DNA of 64,000 bases from contig JAXLST010000007.1 of the NCBI GenBank assembly GCA_046330435.1, forward strand, positions 310,001 through 374,000, written 5' to 3'. The notes below the pieces were generated by a model. The model worked only from the letters and a program-made list of their open reading frames with translations. It had not been told where the DNA came from and ran no database searches. Both the position numbers and the translations under genes were made by a program. Source of the DNA: Ga0077560 sp046330435 (GTDB taxonomy: Bacteria; Actinomycetota; Thermoleophilia; Miltoncostaeales; Miltoncostaeaceae). Shown piece after piece: positions 25,168-32,500 of this stretch; within the stretch, counting starts at the first letter, position 1, and the number at the start of each line of letters is the position of its first letter.

Positions 25168-26517
25168 CTACCCCAGCAGGGTCTGCTGCAGCAGGAACGC
25201 GTTGAGGGCGACGATGAGGGCCACCACGACGACCGCGGCGGCGGTGGTCGCCCGGCGGTTCACCAGGTTCCCCATGAGGCCCCGGTTGCTGCAGAACATC
25301 ACCAGGGGGATGAGGGCGAACGGGATGCCGAAGGACAGGGCGACCTGGCTCCACACCAGGGCCTCGGACGGGTTGACGCCGATCGCGACGATGAGCAGGG
25401 CGGGGGCGAGGGTGATCGCCCGGCGCGCGAACACCGGGATGCGCCGCCGGATGAAGCCCTGCATCACCACCTGGCCGGCCAGCGTCCCGACCGACGTGGC
25501 CGAGAGCCCCGAGGCGAGCAGCGCGATGCCGAACGCCAGGGACGCGTGCTGGCCGATGATGTCCCGCAGGCCGTCGTAGACCTGGTCGATGTCCTGCACG
25601 CCGGTGAGGCCGCGGCTGTTGAACACCCCGGCGGCCATCACGATCATGCTCATGTTCACCGCGCCGGCGATGAGCATCGCGATGATCACGTCCGTGCGCT
25701 CGAAGCGGAAGATCCGCAGGCGCTCCCGGTCGTTCCGGCCGCGGATGCGGCGCTGGGTGAGCGCGGAGTGCAGGTAGATGACGTGCGGCATCACGGTCGC
25801 GCCGAGGATGCCGACGGCCAGCAGGACGCTGTCGGTGCCGTCGAACCGGGGCGTGGTGAGCCCCTCCAGGACGCCGGTACCGGACGGTTCCGCGAGCGCG
25901 ACCTGGACGGCGAATCCCGCCAGGATCATCCCCACGAACCCGACGATCACCGCCTCCAGGCGGCGGAACCCGCCGTAGGTCTGCAGCGCCAGGATCCCGA
26001 ACGAGAAGGCCCCGGCGATGACCGCGGCGGGGAACAGCGGGATGCCGAACAGCAGGTACAGGCCGAGGGCCGCGCCGATGATCTCGGCGAGGTCCGTGGC
26101 CATGGCGATGACCTCCGCCTGGATCCACAGCAGCCGGCTCACGGGCTTCGGGAAGCGCTCCCTGCACACCTCCGGCAGGTTCATGCCGGTCGCGATGCCG
26201 AGCTTGGCGCTCATCGTCTGGATGAGCATGGCCATGAGGTTGGAGGCCAGGACGACCCACAGCAGCATGTAGCCGTACTGGCTGCCGGCCGCCACGTTGG
26301 TGGCGAAGTTGCCGGGGTCGACGTACGCGACCGCGGCCACGAAGGCGGGCCCCAGGAAGGGCCACAGGCCGCGCAGGCCCCGGGCCTCGGCGTTGAGGGA
26401 CCGCTCCGCCGCCTCGGCGACGCGCGCCTCGCCGGGGAGGACCGCCTCGACCGGGACGTCGGGGTCGCCGTGGTGGGGCGCGAGGACGCCGCCGTCCGCC
26501 TCCGGTGATTTAGCCAT
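25168..26517 (-). CDS. mntH: Nramp-family manganese/divalent metal importer
   Basis: A proton-coupled importer of Mn(II) or Fe(II) in the cytoplasmic membrane, of 449 residues. About 50 soluble residues precede eleven likely membrane helices. The metal-site motifs are DPGNFATN in helix 1 and MPHVIYLHS in helix 6. Also typical are the sequences IQAEVIAMATDLAEIIGAALGL and GQVVMQGF. The ATG at 26517 lies in the centre of a perfect 20-bp palindrome and 6 bases after a TCTGAT hexamer, so initiation and repression are physically linked. The repressor gene follows after 20 bases. The C-terminal helix ends LLQQTLLG. Confidence 0.95.
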   Translation of the reverse strand: MAKSPEADGGVLAPHHGDPDVPVEAVLPGEARVAEAAERSLNAEARGLRGLWPFLGPAFVAAVAYVDPGNFATNVAAGSQYGYMLLWVVLASNLMAMLIQTMSAKLGIATGMNLPEVCRERFPKPVSRLLWIQAEVIAMATDLAEIIGAALGLYLLFGIPLFPAAVIAGAFSFGILALQTYGGFRRLEAVIVGFVGMILAGFAVQVALAEPSGTGVLEGLTTPRFDGTDSVLLAVGILGATVMPHVIYLHSALTQRRIRGRNDRERLRIFRFERTDVIIAMLIAGAVNMSMIVMAAGVFNSRGLTGVQDIDQVYDGLRDIIGQHASLAFGIALLASGLSATSVGTLAGQVVMQGFIRRRIPVFARRAITLAPALLIVAIGVNPSEALVWSQVALSFGIPFALIPLVMFCSNRGLMGNLVNRRATTAAAVVVVALIVALNAFLLQQTLLG

Positions 26518-26526
26518 GGCTAAATC
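26507..26526. promoter_or_regulatory. Perfect 20-bp palindromic operator on the mntH start codon
   Basis: GATTTAGCCATGGCTAAATC reads the same on both strands. The core TTTAGCC-N0-GGCTAAA resembles DtxR/IdeR/MntR boxes. Its centre is the ATG of mntH (26515-26517), and one end overlaps the TCTGAT -10 element. In a leaderless gene this covers both the -10 region and the first transcribed codons. The likely ligand is the DtxR-type repressor encoded next door. Confidence 0.8.
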
Positions 26527-26552
26527 AGAGCAGCGTTTCCCCGTTCTGGCAA
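26524..26552 (-). promoter_or_regulatory. mntH promoter (TTGCCA, 17 bp, TCTGAT)
   Basis: On the minus strand TTGCCA (26547-26552) and TCTGAT (26524-26529) are 17 bases apart, and TCTGAT ends 6 bases before the ATG. The -35 is one of the clearest in the window. There is no ribosome site. Confidence 0.6.
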
Positions 26553-26586
26553 ATGGACGCCGGGCCAGGAACCCGGCCGCCGACCC

Positions 26587-27276
26587 CTACTTCTCGTCGA
26601 TGGTGACCGAGTAGACCCACGCCGTCTGGCGCGGGATCTCCGATGCCGGGTCGCTCGCGTCGCCGCCGGGCGGCGCCAGCGACTCGATGCGCTGGGCGAC
26701 GTCCATGCCCTGGGTGACCTCGCCGAAGCGGGAGTAGCCGTTGGGCAGCTGGGTCCCGTTGATGCCGGTGACGATGAAGAACTGGCTGCCGTTGGTGTTG
26801 GGGCCGGCGTTCGCCATGGCGACGGAGCCGATCTTGTAGCCGTCGGTCGGCAGCTCGTCGTCGAACTCGTACCCCGGGCCGCCGCTGCCGCTGGCCGTGG
26901 GGTCTCCGCCCTGGATGACGAAGCTCGGGACGACGCGGTGGAACGTGGTGCCGTCGTAGTACTTCTCGCGGGCCAGGAACACGAAGTTGTTCACGGTCTT
27001 CGGCGCGGCCTTCGGGTCCAGCCGCATGACGATGTCGCCGCACGAGGTCTTCAGCGTCGCCGTGTACGTCTTCGACTCGTCGATGGTCATCGGCGGCGGG
27101 GCGTCGTACTGCTTGGCGGCGTTCTCGGTGGTGGGCGGGGTGGTGGTGCACCCCTGCACGAGGCTGGGGCCCGTGTCGGTGGAGGGGCCCGCGGCCGAGT
27201 CGGACCCGCAGCCCGCGAGGGCGGCGGCGGCGGTTGCGGACAGCAGGACGGCGAGGAGGCTTCGGCGGCTGATCAT
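26587..27276 (-). CDS. Lipoprotein peptidyl-prolyl isomerase (cyclophilin)
   Basis: 229 residues. A lipoprotein signal (MISRRSLLAVLLSATAAAAL) ends in the lipobox LAGC, so the protein is anchored outside the cytoplasmic membrane. After a Ser/Thr/Pro linker comes the cyclophilin domain (about 75-229): FHRVVPSFVIQGGD with the catalytic Arg, then GSQFFIVTG and the C-terminal RIESL. It should speed proline isomerisation during folding of secreted proteins. A longer upstream frame exists but lacks a signal; the ATG at 27276 is placed 8 bases after TATCCT. There is no operon partner. Confidence 0.93.
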   Translation of the reverse strand: MISRRSLLAVLLSATAAAALAGCGSDSAAGPSTDTGPSLVQGCTTTPPTTENAAKQYDAPPPMTIDESKTYTATLKTSCGDIVMRLDPKAAPKTVNNFVFLAREKYYDGTTFHRVVPSFVIQGGDPTASGSGGPGYEFDDELPTDGYKIGSVAMANAGPNTNGSQFFIVTGINGTQLPNGYSRFGEVTQGMDVAQRIESLAPPGGDASDPASEIPRQTAWVYSVTIDEK

Positions 27277-27284
27277 CGCGGCGG

Positions 27285-27290
27285 AGGATA
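27285..27290 (-). promoter_or_regulatory. TATCCT -10 element of the cyclophilin gene
   Basis: TATCCT on the minus strand, 8 bases before the ATG at 27276. Fits the leaderless pattern. Confidence 0.5.
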
Positions 27291-27349
27291 GCGCGGGCCC
27301 CCGCCGCCCCGGCGCGTGGAAGGATGCGGTGTCCGGACCGGGAGGAAGC

Positions 27350-27490
27350 GTGGACGAGGAACCCAGGCGCATCGACCGCTGCCCCACCTGCGGGGCCGTG
27401 GACTTCGAGGAGGTGGAGGACGACGTGGTCCGCTGCCGCAACTGCACGTACCTGTGGGTGCGGGAGCCCGAGGGCGGCGACGGCGCCTGA
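27350..27490 (+). CDS. 46-residue zinc-ribbon protein
   Basis: A very short protein with one zinc ribbon: CPTC at residues 11-14 and CRNC at about 29-32, flanked by acidic residues (DFEEVEDDVV) and ending in LWVREPEGGDGA. Such mini ribbons often serve as adaptors of RNA polymerase or ribosomes, but no partner is visible. The GTG at 27350 has a good Shine-Dalgarno GGAGGAA three bases upstream, in contrast to the leaderless genes around it. It converges with the ABC permease; the stops lie four bases apart within a hairpin. Confidence 0.75.
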   Translation: MDEEPRRIDRCPTCGAVDFEEVEDDVVRCRNCTYLWVREPEGGDGA

Positions 27491-27503
27491 GCGTCAGGTG
27501 CGC
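27483..27503. terminator. Hairpin over the convergent stops
   Basis: GCGCCTGA (27483-27490) pairs with TCAGGTGCGC (27494-27503) with a 2-base bulge and a GCG loop. It includes the stop codons of both the zinc-ribbon gene and the ABC permease. Confidence 0.4.
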
Positions 27504-28282
27504 AGGCCCTCGCCCCGCTCGAACAGCCACCAGGACCAGGCGAGCATGAGCGCGGCGAGGCCGCCCGACACCCCGAAGCTGATCCACGGGTCGATGTCGG
27601 CGCGGCCGAGCAGCGCCCACCGGCCGGCCTCCACCATGTAGAGGATGGGGTCGAGGTGGGACACCGCCTCCCACGGTGCGTCGAGCGCCTGCACCGAGTA
27701 GAAGACCCCGCCCAGGAACACCAGCGGCTGGATCACCAGGCTGCCCACGAACGACTGCAGCTCCCAGCTGCGGGAGTACAGGCCCACCACGGTCCCCAGG
27801 CCGGAGAACGCCAGCGCGGCGAGCAGCAGGGCCAGCAGGAAGGCCGCCGCGTGGTGCAGCGGGAAGTCCACGAAGACCCGCGCCGCCCCCAGGGTGAGCA
27901 GGCCGATGACCAGCCCGCGGATGACCCCGCCGGAGGTGTACGCCACCGCGAGCTGCACGGGCGTCATGGGGCTGGAGACCGGGTCCTCGATGAAGCCGTC
28001 GCTGCGGGCCTGGAACAGGGTGGTCGCGTTGTTCGCGAACGCCGCCGTCGCGACGCCCATCAGGGTGAGGCCCGGGACGATGAACTGCTCGTACGGCACC
28101 CCGCCGACGGTGCGGATCGAGTTGCCGAGCGCCAGCCCGAACACCACCACGAACAGGGCGGAGGCCATCACCTGCGGGGCGATCGTCTGCGGCCACAGGC
28201 GCACGACGCGGCGGACGACCTCGCGCTCCACCAGCGCGAGCACGCCGAGCCACTGCCCGCGCCGGAGGTCCCCGCCGCTCAC
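27494..28282 (-). CDS. ABC-2 type exporter permease
   Basis: A membrane subunit of 262 residues with six likely helices and the ABC-2 signature near the N-terminal third (EQFIVPGLTLMGVA, DGFIEDPVSSPMTPVQLAVAY). It resembles DrrB/NodJ permeases that export drugs, lipids or polysaccharides; the substrate is not evident. The start is the GTG at 28282 in a GTGA overlap with the ATPase gene. The longer upstream frame is only the shadow of the ATPase. Confidence 0.92.
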   Translation of the reverse strand: MSGGDLRRGQWLGVLALVEREVVRRVVRLWPQTIAPQVMASALFVVVFGLALGNSIRTVGGVPYEQFIVPGLTLMGVATAAFANNATTLFQARSDGFIEDPVSSPMTPVQLAVAYTSGGVIRGLVIGLLTLGAARVFVDFPLHHAAAFLLALLLAALAFSGLGTVVGLYSRSWELQSFVGSLVIQPLVFLGGVFYSVQALDAPWEAVSHLDPILYMVEAGRWALLGRADIDPWISFGVSGGLAALMLAWSWWLFERGEGLRT

Positions 28283-29025
28283 CGGCCCACCAGCCGCAGG
28301 TAGACGTCCTCGAGGCGGTCGGCGCCGAACCGGCTGATGAGCTCCGGCGGCTCCCCCTGCGCCGCGATGCGGCCGCCCTGGATGAACGCCACCTGCTCGC
28401 ACAGGGCCTCGGCCTCCTCCAGGTAGTGGGTGGTGAGGAGGATCGTCGTGCCGTCCGCGTGGAGGCGGCGGATGTACTCCCACAGGTCCAGGCGCAGCTC
28501 GACGTCCACGCCGGCGGTGGGCTCGTCCAGGATGACCAGCGGGGGCCGGTGCACGAGGGCCCGGGCGAGGACCAGGCGGCGCCGCATGCCGCCGGACAGG
28601 CGGTTGGGGAGCACCGTCGCCTTGTCGGCGAGGTCGAACACCTCCAGCAGCTCGTCGGTGCGCGCCGCGGCGTCCGCGCGCGACATCCCGAAGTACCGGC
28701 CGTGGAGCTCCAGCACGCGCCGCACCGTCACGAAGCGGTCCAGCCCGGCGTCCTGCGGGGCGTAGCCGATGAGGCGGCGGCTCTCGGCGGCGGTGGGCCC
28801 GTCGGTGCGGCGCCCGAACACCTCGATCCGCCCCGCATCGGCCCTCGTGAGGCCGACGATGCTGCGGATGAGGGTGGTCTTGCCGGCGCCGTTGGGCCCG
28901 AGCAGGCCGAAGAACGCGCCTCGCGGCACGGTGAGGTCGAGGCCGTCCAGCGCCTGGACGTCCCCGGCGAAGCGCTTCACGACGCCCTGGCAGGCGAGCG
29001 CGACGGTGTGGTCACCCGGATCCAC
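28279..29025 (-). CDS. ABC-2 type exporter ATPase
   Basis: 248 residues, DrrA/NodI class. Walker A is GPNGAGKTT, followed by GYAPQDAGLD around the Q-loop, signature LSGGMRRR, Walker B LVILDEPTAGVD, and switch His in LLTTHYLEEAE. It drives the permease encoded next, to which it is coupled by a GTGA overlap. The GTG at 29025 lies 8 bases after TACCCT on this strand, so the operon is probably leaderless. Confidence 0.95.
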   Translation of the reverse strand: MDPGDHTVALACQGVVKRFAGDVQALDGLDLTVPRGAFFGLLGPNGAGKTTLIRSIVGLTRADAGRIEVFGRRTDGPTAAESRRLIGYAPQDAGLDRFVTVRRVLELHGRYFGMSRADAAARTDELLEVFDLADKATVLPNRLSGGMRRRLVLARALVHRPPLVILDEPTAGVDVELRLDLWEYIRRLHADGTTILLTTHYLEEAEALCEQVAFIQGGRIAAQGEPPELISRFGADRLEDVYLRLVGR

Positions 29026-29033
29026 GGCCGGTC

Positions 29034-29039
29034 AGGGTA
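29034..29039 (-). promoter_or_regulatory. TACCCT -10 element of the ABC-2 operon
   Basis: TACCCT on the minus strand ends 8 bases before the GTG at 29025. It faces away from the weaker GACGCT element of the divergent gene. Confidence 0.5.
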
Positions 29040-29090
29040 GCGGCCGCAGCCCCGGACGTTCAGGCCCTTCCTCCCGGGGCCCGCGGATGC

Positions 29091-29096
29091 GACGCT
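29091..29096 (+). promoter_or_regulatory. GACGCT, possible -10 of the aldo/keto reductase gene
   Basis: GACGCT ends 7 bases before the ATG at 29104, the same spacing as the TANNNT elements but with G for the first T. Weak evidence taken alone. Confidence 0.3.
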
Positions 29097-29103
29097 TCCC
29101 GCG

Positions 29104-30240
29104 ATGACTGATCTCGGACACGTCGCCCTCGGCTCCTGGAGCGGCGGGCGCTTCATGCACTTCGGCGAGGCCCTCGACGACGAGCGCTACCTCGCCCTCA
29201 TCCGCCCCGGCGAGGACATCCACACCGTCGTGACGGCGGACGTCTACGGGCAGGGCGCCGCCGACAGCGCGGTGGGCCGGGCCCTGCAGGGCCTGCCCCG
29301 CAGCAGCTACGCGCTGGTCGGGATGATCGGCCACGACTTCTACCGTGGCGAGCGGGCCGGCTCGAAGGGGTTCCCGCGGTTCACCGACCCGCAGCTGCGC
29401 GCGCCGGAGAAGTACGCCGACTACCTGCGCATGGCCGCCGAGCGCAGCCTCGAGCGGTGCGGCGTCGACCACTTCGACCTGCTCATGCTGCACAACCCGG
29501 ACCGCGTGGGCTACAGCAGCCCCGTGGTGTGGGAGCAGGGGATGGCGCGGCTCAAGGAGGAGGGGCTCACCCGCATGCTGGGCGTCGCCCCCGGGCCGGC
29601 GAACGGCTTCACGCTGGACATCATCCGCTGCGTCGAGCGGTTCGGCAGCCTGCTGGACTGGGCGATGATCATCCTCAACCCGTTCGAGCCGTGGCCCGGC
29701 CGGATGGTGCTGCCCGCCTGCGTGGACCAGGACGTGAAGGTGCTGGCCCGCGTGGTGGACTACGGCGGGGTGTTCCACGATGACCTGAAGGCCGAGGGCG
29801 ACCTGGGCGCCACCGACCACCGGGCGTTCCGCCCGGACGGCTGGGTGGCCGCCGCCCGTGAGCGGCTGGAGCGCATCCGGCCCATCGCGGACCGCCACGG
29901 CCTCACGCCGCTGCAGCTGTCCTGCCAGTGGACGCTGGCCCAGGACATGGTCCGCAGCGTCGTCCCCACGCTCATCCAGGAGGCCTCCCCGGGCGCGAAG
30001 TCCGCGGAGGAGCAGCGCGCCGACCTCGCGGCGGTGCCGCGCGAGGTGGTGCTCACCTCCGACGAGCTCGCGGAGATCGCCGAGGTGGGCGACAACACGG
30101 GGTGCATGGCCCTCAAGGGCGGCTCCCCGGCGCACACCGGCCCGGAGGCGGCCGACGCCTGGCCGCTCGACGACGACCTGCGCCGCATCGCGGACCGCTG
30201 GGGCATCACGCCCGAGCGGGACCTCGTGATGGCGGGGTAG
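29104..30240 (+). CDS. Aldo/keto reductase-family protein
   Basis: 378 residues of the TIM-barrel aldo/keto reductase family, cytosolic. HTVVTADVYGQGAADSAVGRAL matches the family segment with the catalytic Asp and Tyr. LERCGVDHFDLLMLHNPD matches the strand with the catalytic His. The Lys expected after the Tyr segment (usual pattern ..TK) is missing: the sequence reads YALVGMIGHDFY. The C-terminal 60 residues extend beyond the usual length. It may therefore use a different reaction or be inactive as a reductase. It stands alone, divergent from the ABC-2 operon. Confidence 0.8.
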   Translation: MTDLGHVALGSWSGGRFMHFGEALDDERYLALIRPGEDIHTVVTADVYGQGAADSAVGRALQGLPRSSYALVGMIGHDFYRGERAGSKGFPRFTDPQLRAPEKYADYLRMAAERSLERCGVDHFDLLMLHNPDRVGYSSPVVWEQGMARLKEEGLTRMLGVAPGPANGFTLDIIRCVERFGSLLDWAMIILNPFEPWPGRMVLPACVDQDVKVLARVVDYGGVFHDDLKAEGDLGATDHRAFRPDGWVAAARERLERIRPIADRHGLTPLQLSCQWTLAQDMVRSVVPTLIQEASPGAKSAEEQRADLAAVPREVVLTSDELAEIAEVGDNTGCMALKGGSPAHTGPEAADAWPLDDDLRRIADRWGITPERDLVMAG

Positions 30241-30249
30241 GGCCCGGGC

Positions 30250-30609
30250 TCAGGTTCCGACGGCCACGACCGCGACCGCCACGATGAGGTGGTCGCGGCC
30301 GGGGCCGTAGTCCGTGCCGTTCGGGGTGCGCAGCCCGCCCTGCACCGACGTGACGGTGACCGTGCCGTAGGGGAACTCGGCCGCCACGGCGTCCCGGTCC
30401 ACCTCCTCCGGGCGCGGCACCGCGACGGTGACGTCCACGCGCATGTGGGACCGGTCGCCGTCCGGCACCAGGTGCCCGATGCCCGGCAGGGAGGTGCGGT
30501 TGATCGCCTCCCGCACCGCCCGCTGGGCGGCCTTCGTCATGTCCTCACCCAGGAGGTCGACGCCCATCCCCATCTCCAGGAACAGGGGGAACAGGTGCTC
30601 GTGGGTCAT
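30250..30609 (-). CDS. Lin0512-family protein
   Basis: 119 residues, the usual length of the Lin0512 family, whose members are small proteins without a firm role. Family marks are LEMGMGVDLLGEDMTKAAQRAVREAI, LPGIGHLVPDGD and VPRPEEVD..AVAAEFPYGTVTV. There is no signal peptide or membrane helix. Its ATG overlaps the stop of the GGDEF gene (ATGA at 30606-30609), so the two are co-translated; a link with cyclic-di-GMP signalling is possible but is only inference. Confidence 0.85.
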   Translation of the reverse strand: MTHEHLFPLFLEMGMGVDLLGEDMTKAAQRAVREAINRTSLPGIGHLVPDGDRSHMRVDVTVAVPRPEEVDRDAVAAEFPYGTVTVTSVQGGLRTPNGTDYGPGRDHLIVAVAVVAVGT

Positions 30610-31610
30610 CTGGTGACGGCCTCCTCGCCGATGTCGCGGACGATGCGGTCACGGCCGGCGGCCTTCGCGCGGTAGAGGGCGCGGTCGGCACGGCGCACCA
30701 GGTCGGAGGCGTCGCTGGCGAGCGACAGCTCGCTGATGCCGATGGACACGGTGAGCCGCCCCACCCGCGCGAACGGTTCCTCCCGCACGGCGGCCCGCGC
30801 CCGGCGGGCGGCGGCCTCGGCGCCGTCGCCGGAGGTGAGGGGGAGGATCCAGGCGAACTCCTCCCCGCCGATGCGGGCGACCGACTCGCCGATGCGGCAG
30901 GTGGCCGCCAGGCGGCGGGCGACCTCGGCGAGGGCGTCGTCGCCCCGCTGGTGGCCGTGCTCGTCGTTGATGCGCTTGAAGTGGTCGACGTCCAGCAGGG
31001 CGAGCGACAGGGGCTGGTGGTGGCGCTGCGCCTGCTCCACCGCCACGTGGAAGCGCTCGTCGAAGTGCCTGCGGTTGCCCAGGCCGGTGAGGGGGTCGGT
31101 GCTCGCCAGCGCCGACAGCCGCCGCCGGTCCTCCACCCGCACCAGGACCATCGACAGCAGCTGCCCGAACGCCAGCAGCCGCTCCTCGGTGCCGTCGGCC
31201 AGGCGGGGGCCGGACACCACCAGGGCGCCCGCGTTGCGGCCGTCCACCACGATCGGGACGGCCGCCTCCATGATCTCCGGCTGCCCCGGCACGGTCGCGG
31301 CGTGCGCGACGCGCCCGTTCATCGCGCGCTCGAGGGCGCCGCCGGGCAGCGCGGCGACCCGGGTGCCCGGCATGATCGCCTGCTCGCCGGCGCTCGTGCG
31401 GACCCGCAGGATCCCCTCGATGCCGCGCTCCACGACCACCGCGAGATCGGCGCCGGTGCCGGCGAGGGCGGCGGCCGCCACGCGCGCCAGGGCCTCCTCC
31501 GGGGGAGGGCTGCCCGCCAGCACGCCGATCGCGATGCGCAGGGCGTCGCGCTCCAGCCGGGTCTCGTGGGCGGGAGGCGCGTCGTGCCGGGGGCTTCCGT
31601 GCCGGGTCAT
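30606..31610 (-). CDS. GAF-GGDEF diguanylate cyclase
   Basis: 334 residues, soluble. Residues about 30-165 form a GAF-like sensor domain. A short helix leads to the GGDEF domain (about 175-330) with STDPLTGLGNRRHFDE, DVDHFKRINDEHGH and the active site GGEEF, an allowed variant, so it should make cyclic-di-GMP. The feedback I-site (RxxD) is changed to RIGE, so product inhibition may be lost. The start ATG at 31610 is chosen because the upstream frame is Arg-rich shadow sequence. The next gene overlaps by four bases. Confidence 0.9.
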   Translation of the reverse strand: MTRHGSPRHDAPPAHETRLERDALRIAIGVLAGSPPPEEALARVAAAALAGTGADLAVVVERGIEGILRVRTSAGEQAIMPGTRVAALPGGALERAMNGRVAHAATVPGQPEIMEAAVPIVVDGRNAGALVVSGPRLADGTEERLLAFGQLLSMVLVRVEDRRRLSALASTDPLTGLGNRRHFDERFHVAVEQAQRHHQPLSLALLDVDHFKRINDEHGHQRGDDALAEVARRLAATCRIGESVARIGGEEFAWILPLTSGDGAEAAARRARAAVREEPFARVGRLTVSIGISELSLASDASDLVRRADRALYRAKAAGRDRIVRDIGEEAVTR

Positions 31611-31689
31611 CGCCCTAGCCTCGCAGCCGCCGGGGGGCGGGGGCAAACCCCGGGTCCGGGGCGCCGTAACGGCGCCGGCGTCCCGGGGG

Positions 31690-31695
31690 TAGGAT
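31690..31695 (+). promoter_or_regulatory. TAGGAT -10 element of a lipoprotein gene
   Basis: TAGGAT ends 9 bases before the ATG at 31705; there is no Shine-Dalgarno between them. Confidence 0.45.
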
Positions 31696-31704
31696 CGGCG
31701 ACCC

Positions 31705-32313
31705 ATGGACGTGCCCCGCCGTATCCTCCCCGCCCTGCTCGCCGCCGGCCTCCTGGCCGGATGCGGCGGCGGCGCCGCCAAGAAGGTGGACACCCCGCCC
31801 GCGACCGTCGCGCAGGCGCCCACCACCGCCGTCGCACCCGTCACGGCGCCCCCCGCGACCACGTTCCCGGTCGTCACGGCGCCGCCGGTGACGGTGACCG
31901 TCGTGACCACCCAGGCCGCCCCGCCCGGTCCGCCGCAGCGGAACCTGCGGCCCGGCGTGCCCGTCGCCTCATCGGTCCGGTACACGCGGGACACGACCCT
32001 GGCGTTCAGGGCGCTCACCCTCTTCTCGAACACCCTGCGGGCCATCGACACCCCGTCGGAGTTCCGCTCCAGCCTGCGCCTGCTGCGCACGGAGCTGAAG
32101 ATCTTCGACGCGGCGATCCGCCGGCTGCGCGGCTACCAGCTCGAGAGCGCGACCCTCGACGCGCAGCGCGCCCGCCTGGGCCGTCTGGGCCCTCCGCTGG
32201 CCCGCGCGATGAGCGACTTCCTGGACGCGGTCCGCGACGGCAACGTCACCTCCGCGCGGCGCCTGGCCAACGAGATCCAGCGGCGCCTCAACGAGTTCCG
32301 CGCCGCGCTGTGA
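31705..32313 (+). CDS. Lipoprotein with Thr/Pro linker and helical domain
   Basis: 202 residues. The lipoprotein signal ends in LLAGC (Cys near residue 20). A linker of about 60 residues rich in Thr, Pro, Val and Ala spans the wall zone. The C-terminal domain (about 90-202) is helical: LAFRALTLFSNTLRAIDTPSEF, LRTELKIFDAAIRRLRGY, MSDFLDAVRDGNVTSARRLANEIQRRLNEF. I recognise no family. It resembles other lipoproteins here in its build (see the gene at 46652). It is a single-gene unit upstream of the terC riboswitch. Confidence 0.75.
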   Translation: MDVPRRILPALLAAGLLAGCGGGAAKKVDTPPATVAQAPTTAVAPVTAPPATTFPVVTAPPVTVTVVTTQAAPPGPPQRNLRPGVPVASSVRYTRDTTLAFRALTLFSNTLRAIDTPSEFRSSLRLLRTELKIFDAAIRRLRGYQLESATLDAQRARLGRLGPPLARAMSDFLDAVRDGNVTSARRLANEIQRRLNEFRAAL

Positions 32314-32382
32314 CGCCCGCGCGCCCGTAATGGGCGCTGTGGGTTTCCTGTTTCGCTGATCGCCTGATAGTGTGCCCCCGCA

Positions 32383-32464
32383 GAGGGGAGTACCCCATGA
32401 GCGCGCGGTCGCCAGTACGGCTCCGGCCCGGCCGCGCCGCCCTGACCGGGGTGGGGGAGACCTC
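32383..32464 (+). ncRNA. yybP-ykoY manganese riboswitch upstream of terC
   Basis: Two conserved parts of the yybP-ykoY aptamer are present in order: GGGGAGTA at 32385-32392 and GGGGGAGACC at 32453-32462. They are closed by pairing of GAGG (32383-32386) with CCTC (32461-32464) and separated by a G/C-rich hairpin region. Downstream, CTCGT and ACGAG (about 32466-32481) can form an expression hairpin before the gene. Members of this class sense Mn(II) and often precede TerC-family genes, as here. The promoter is probably near GATAGT (32366). Confidence 0.82.
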
Positions 32465-32500
32465 GGCTCGTCGTCACACGAGACCGGGAGAACCTCCTCC

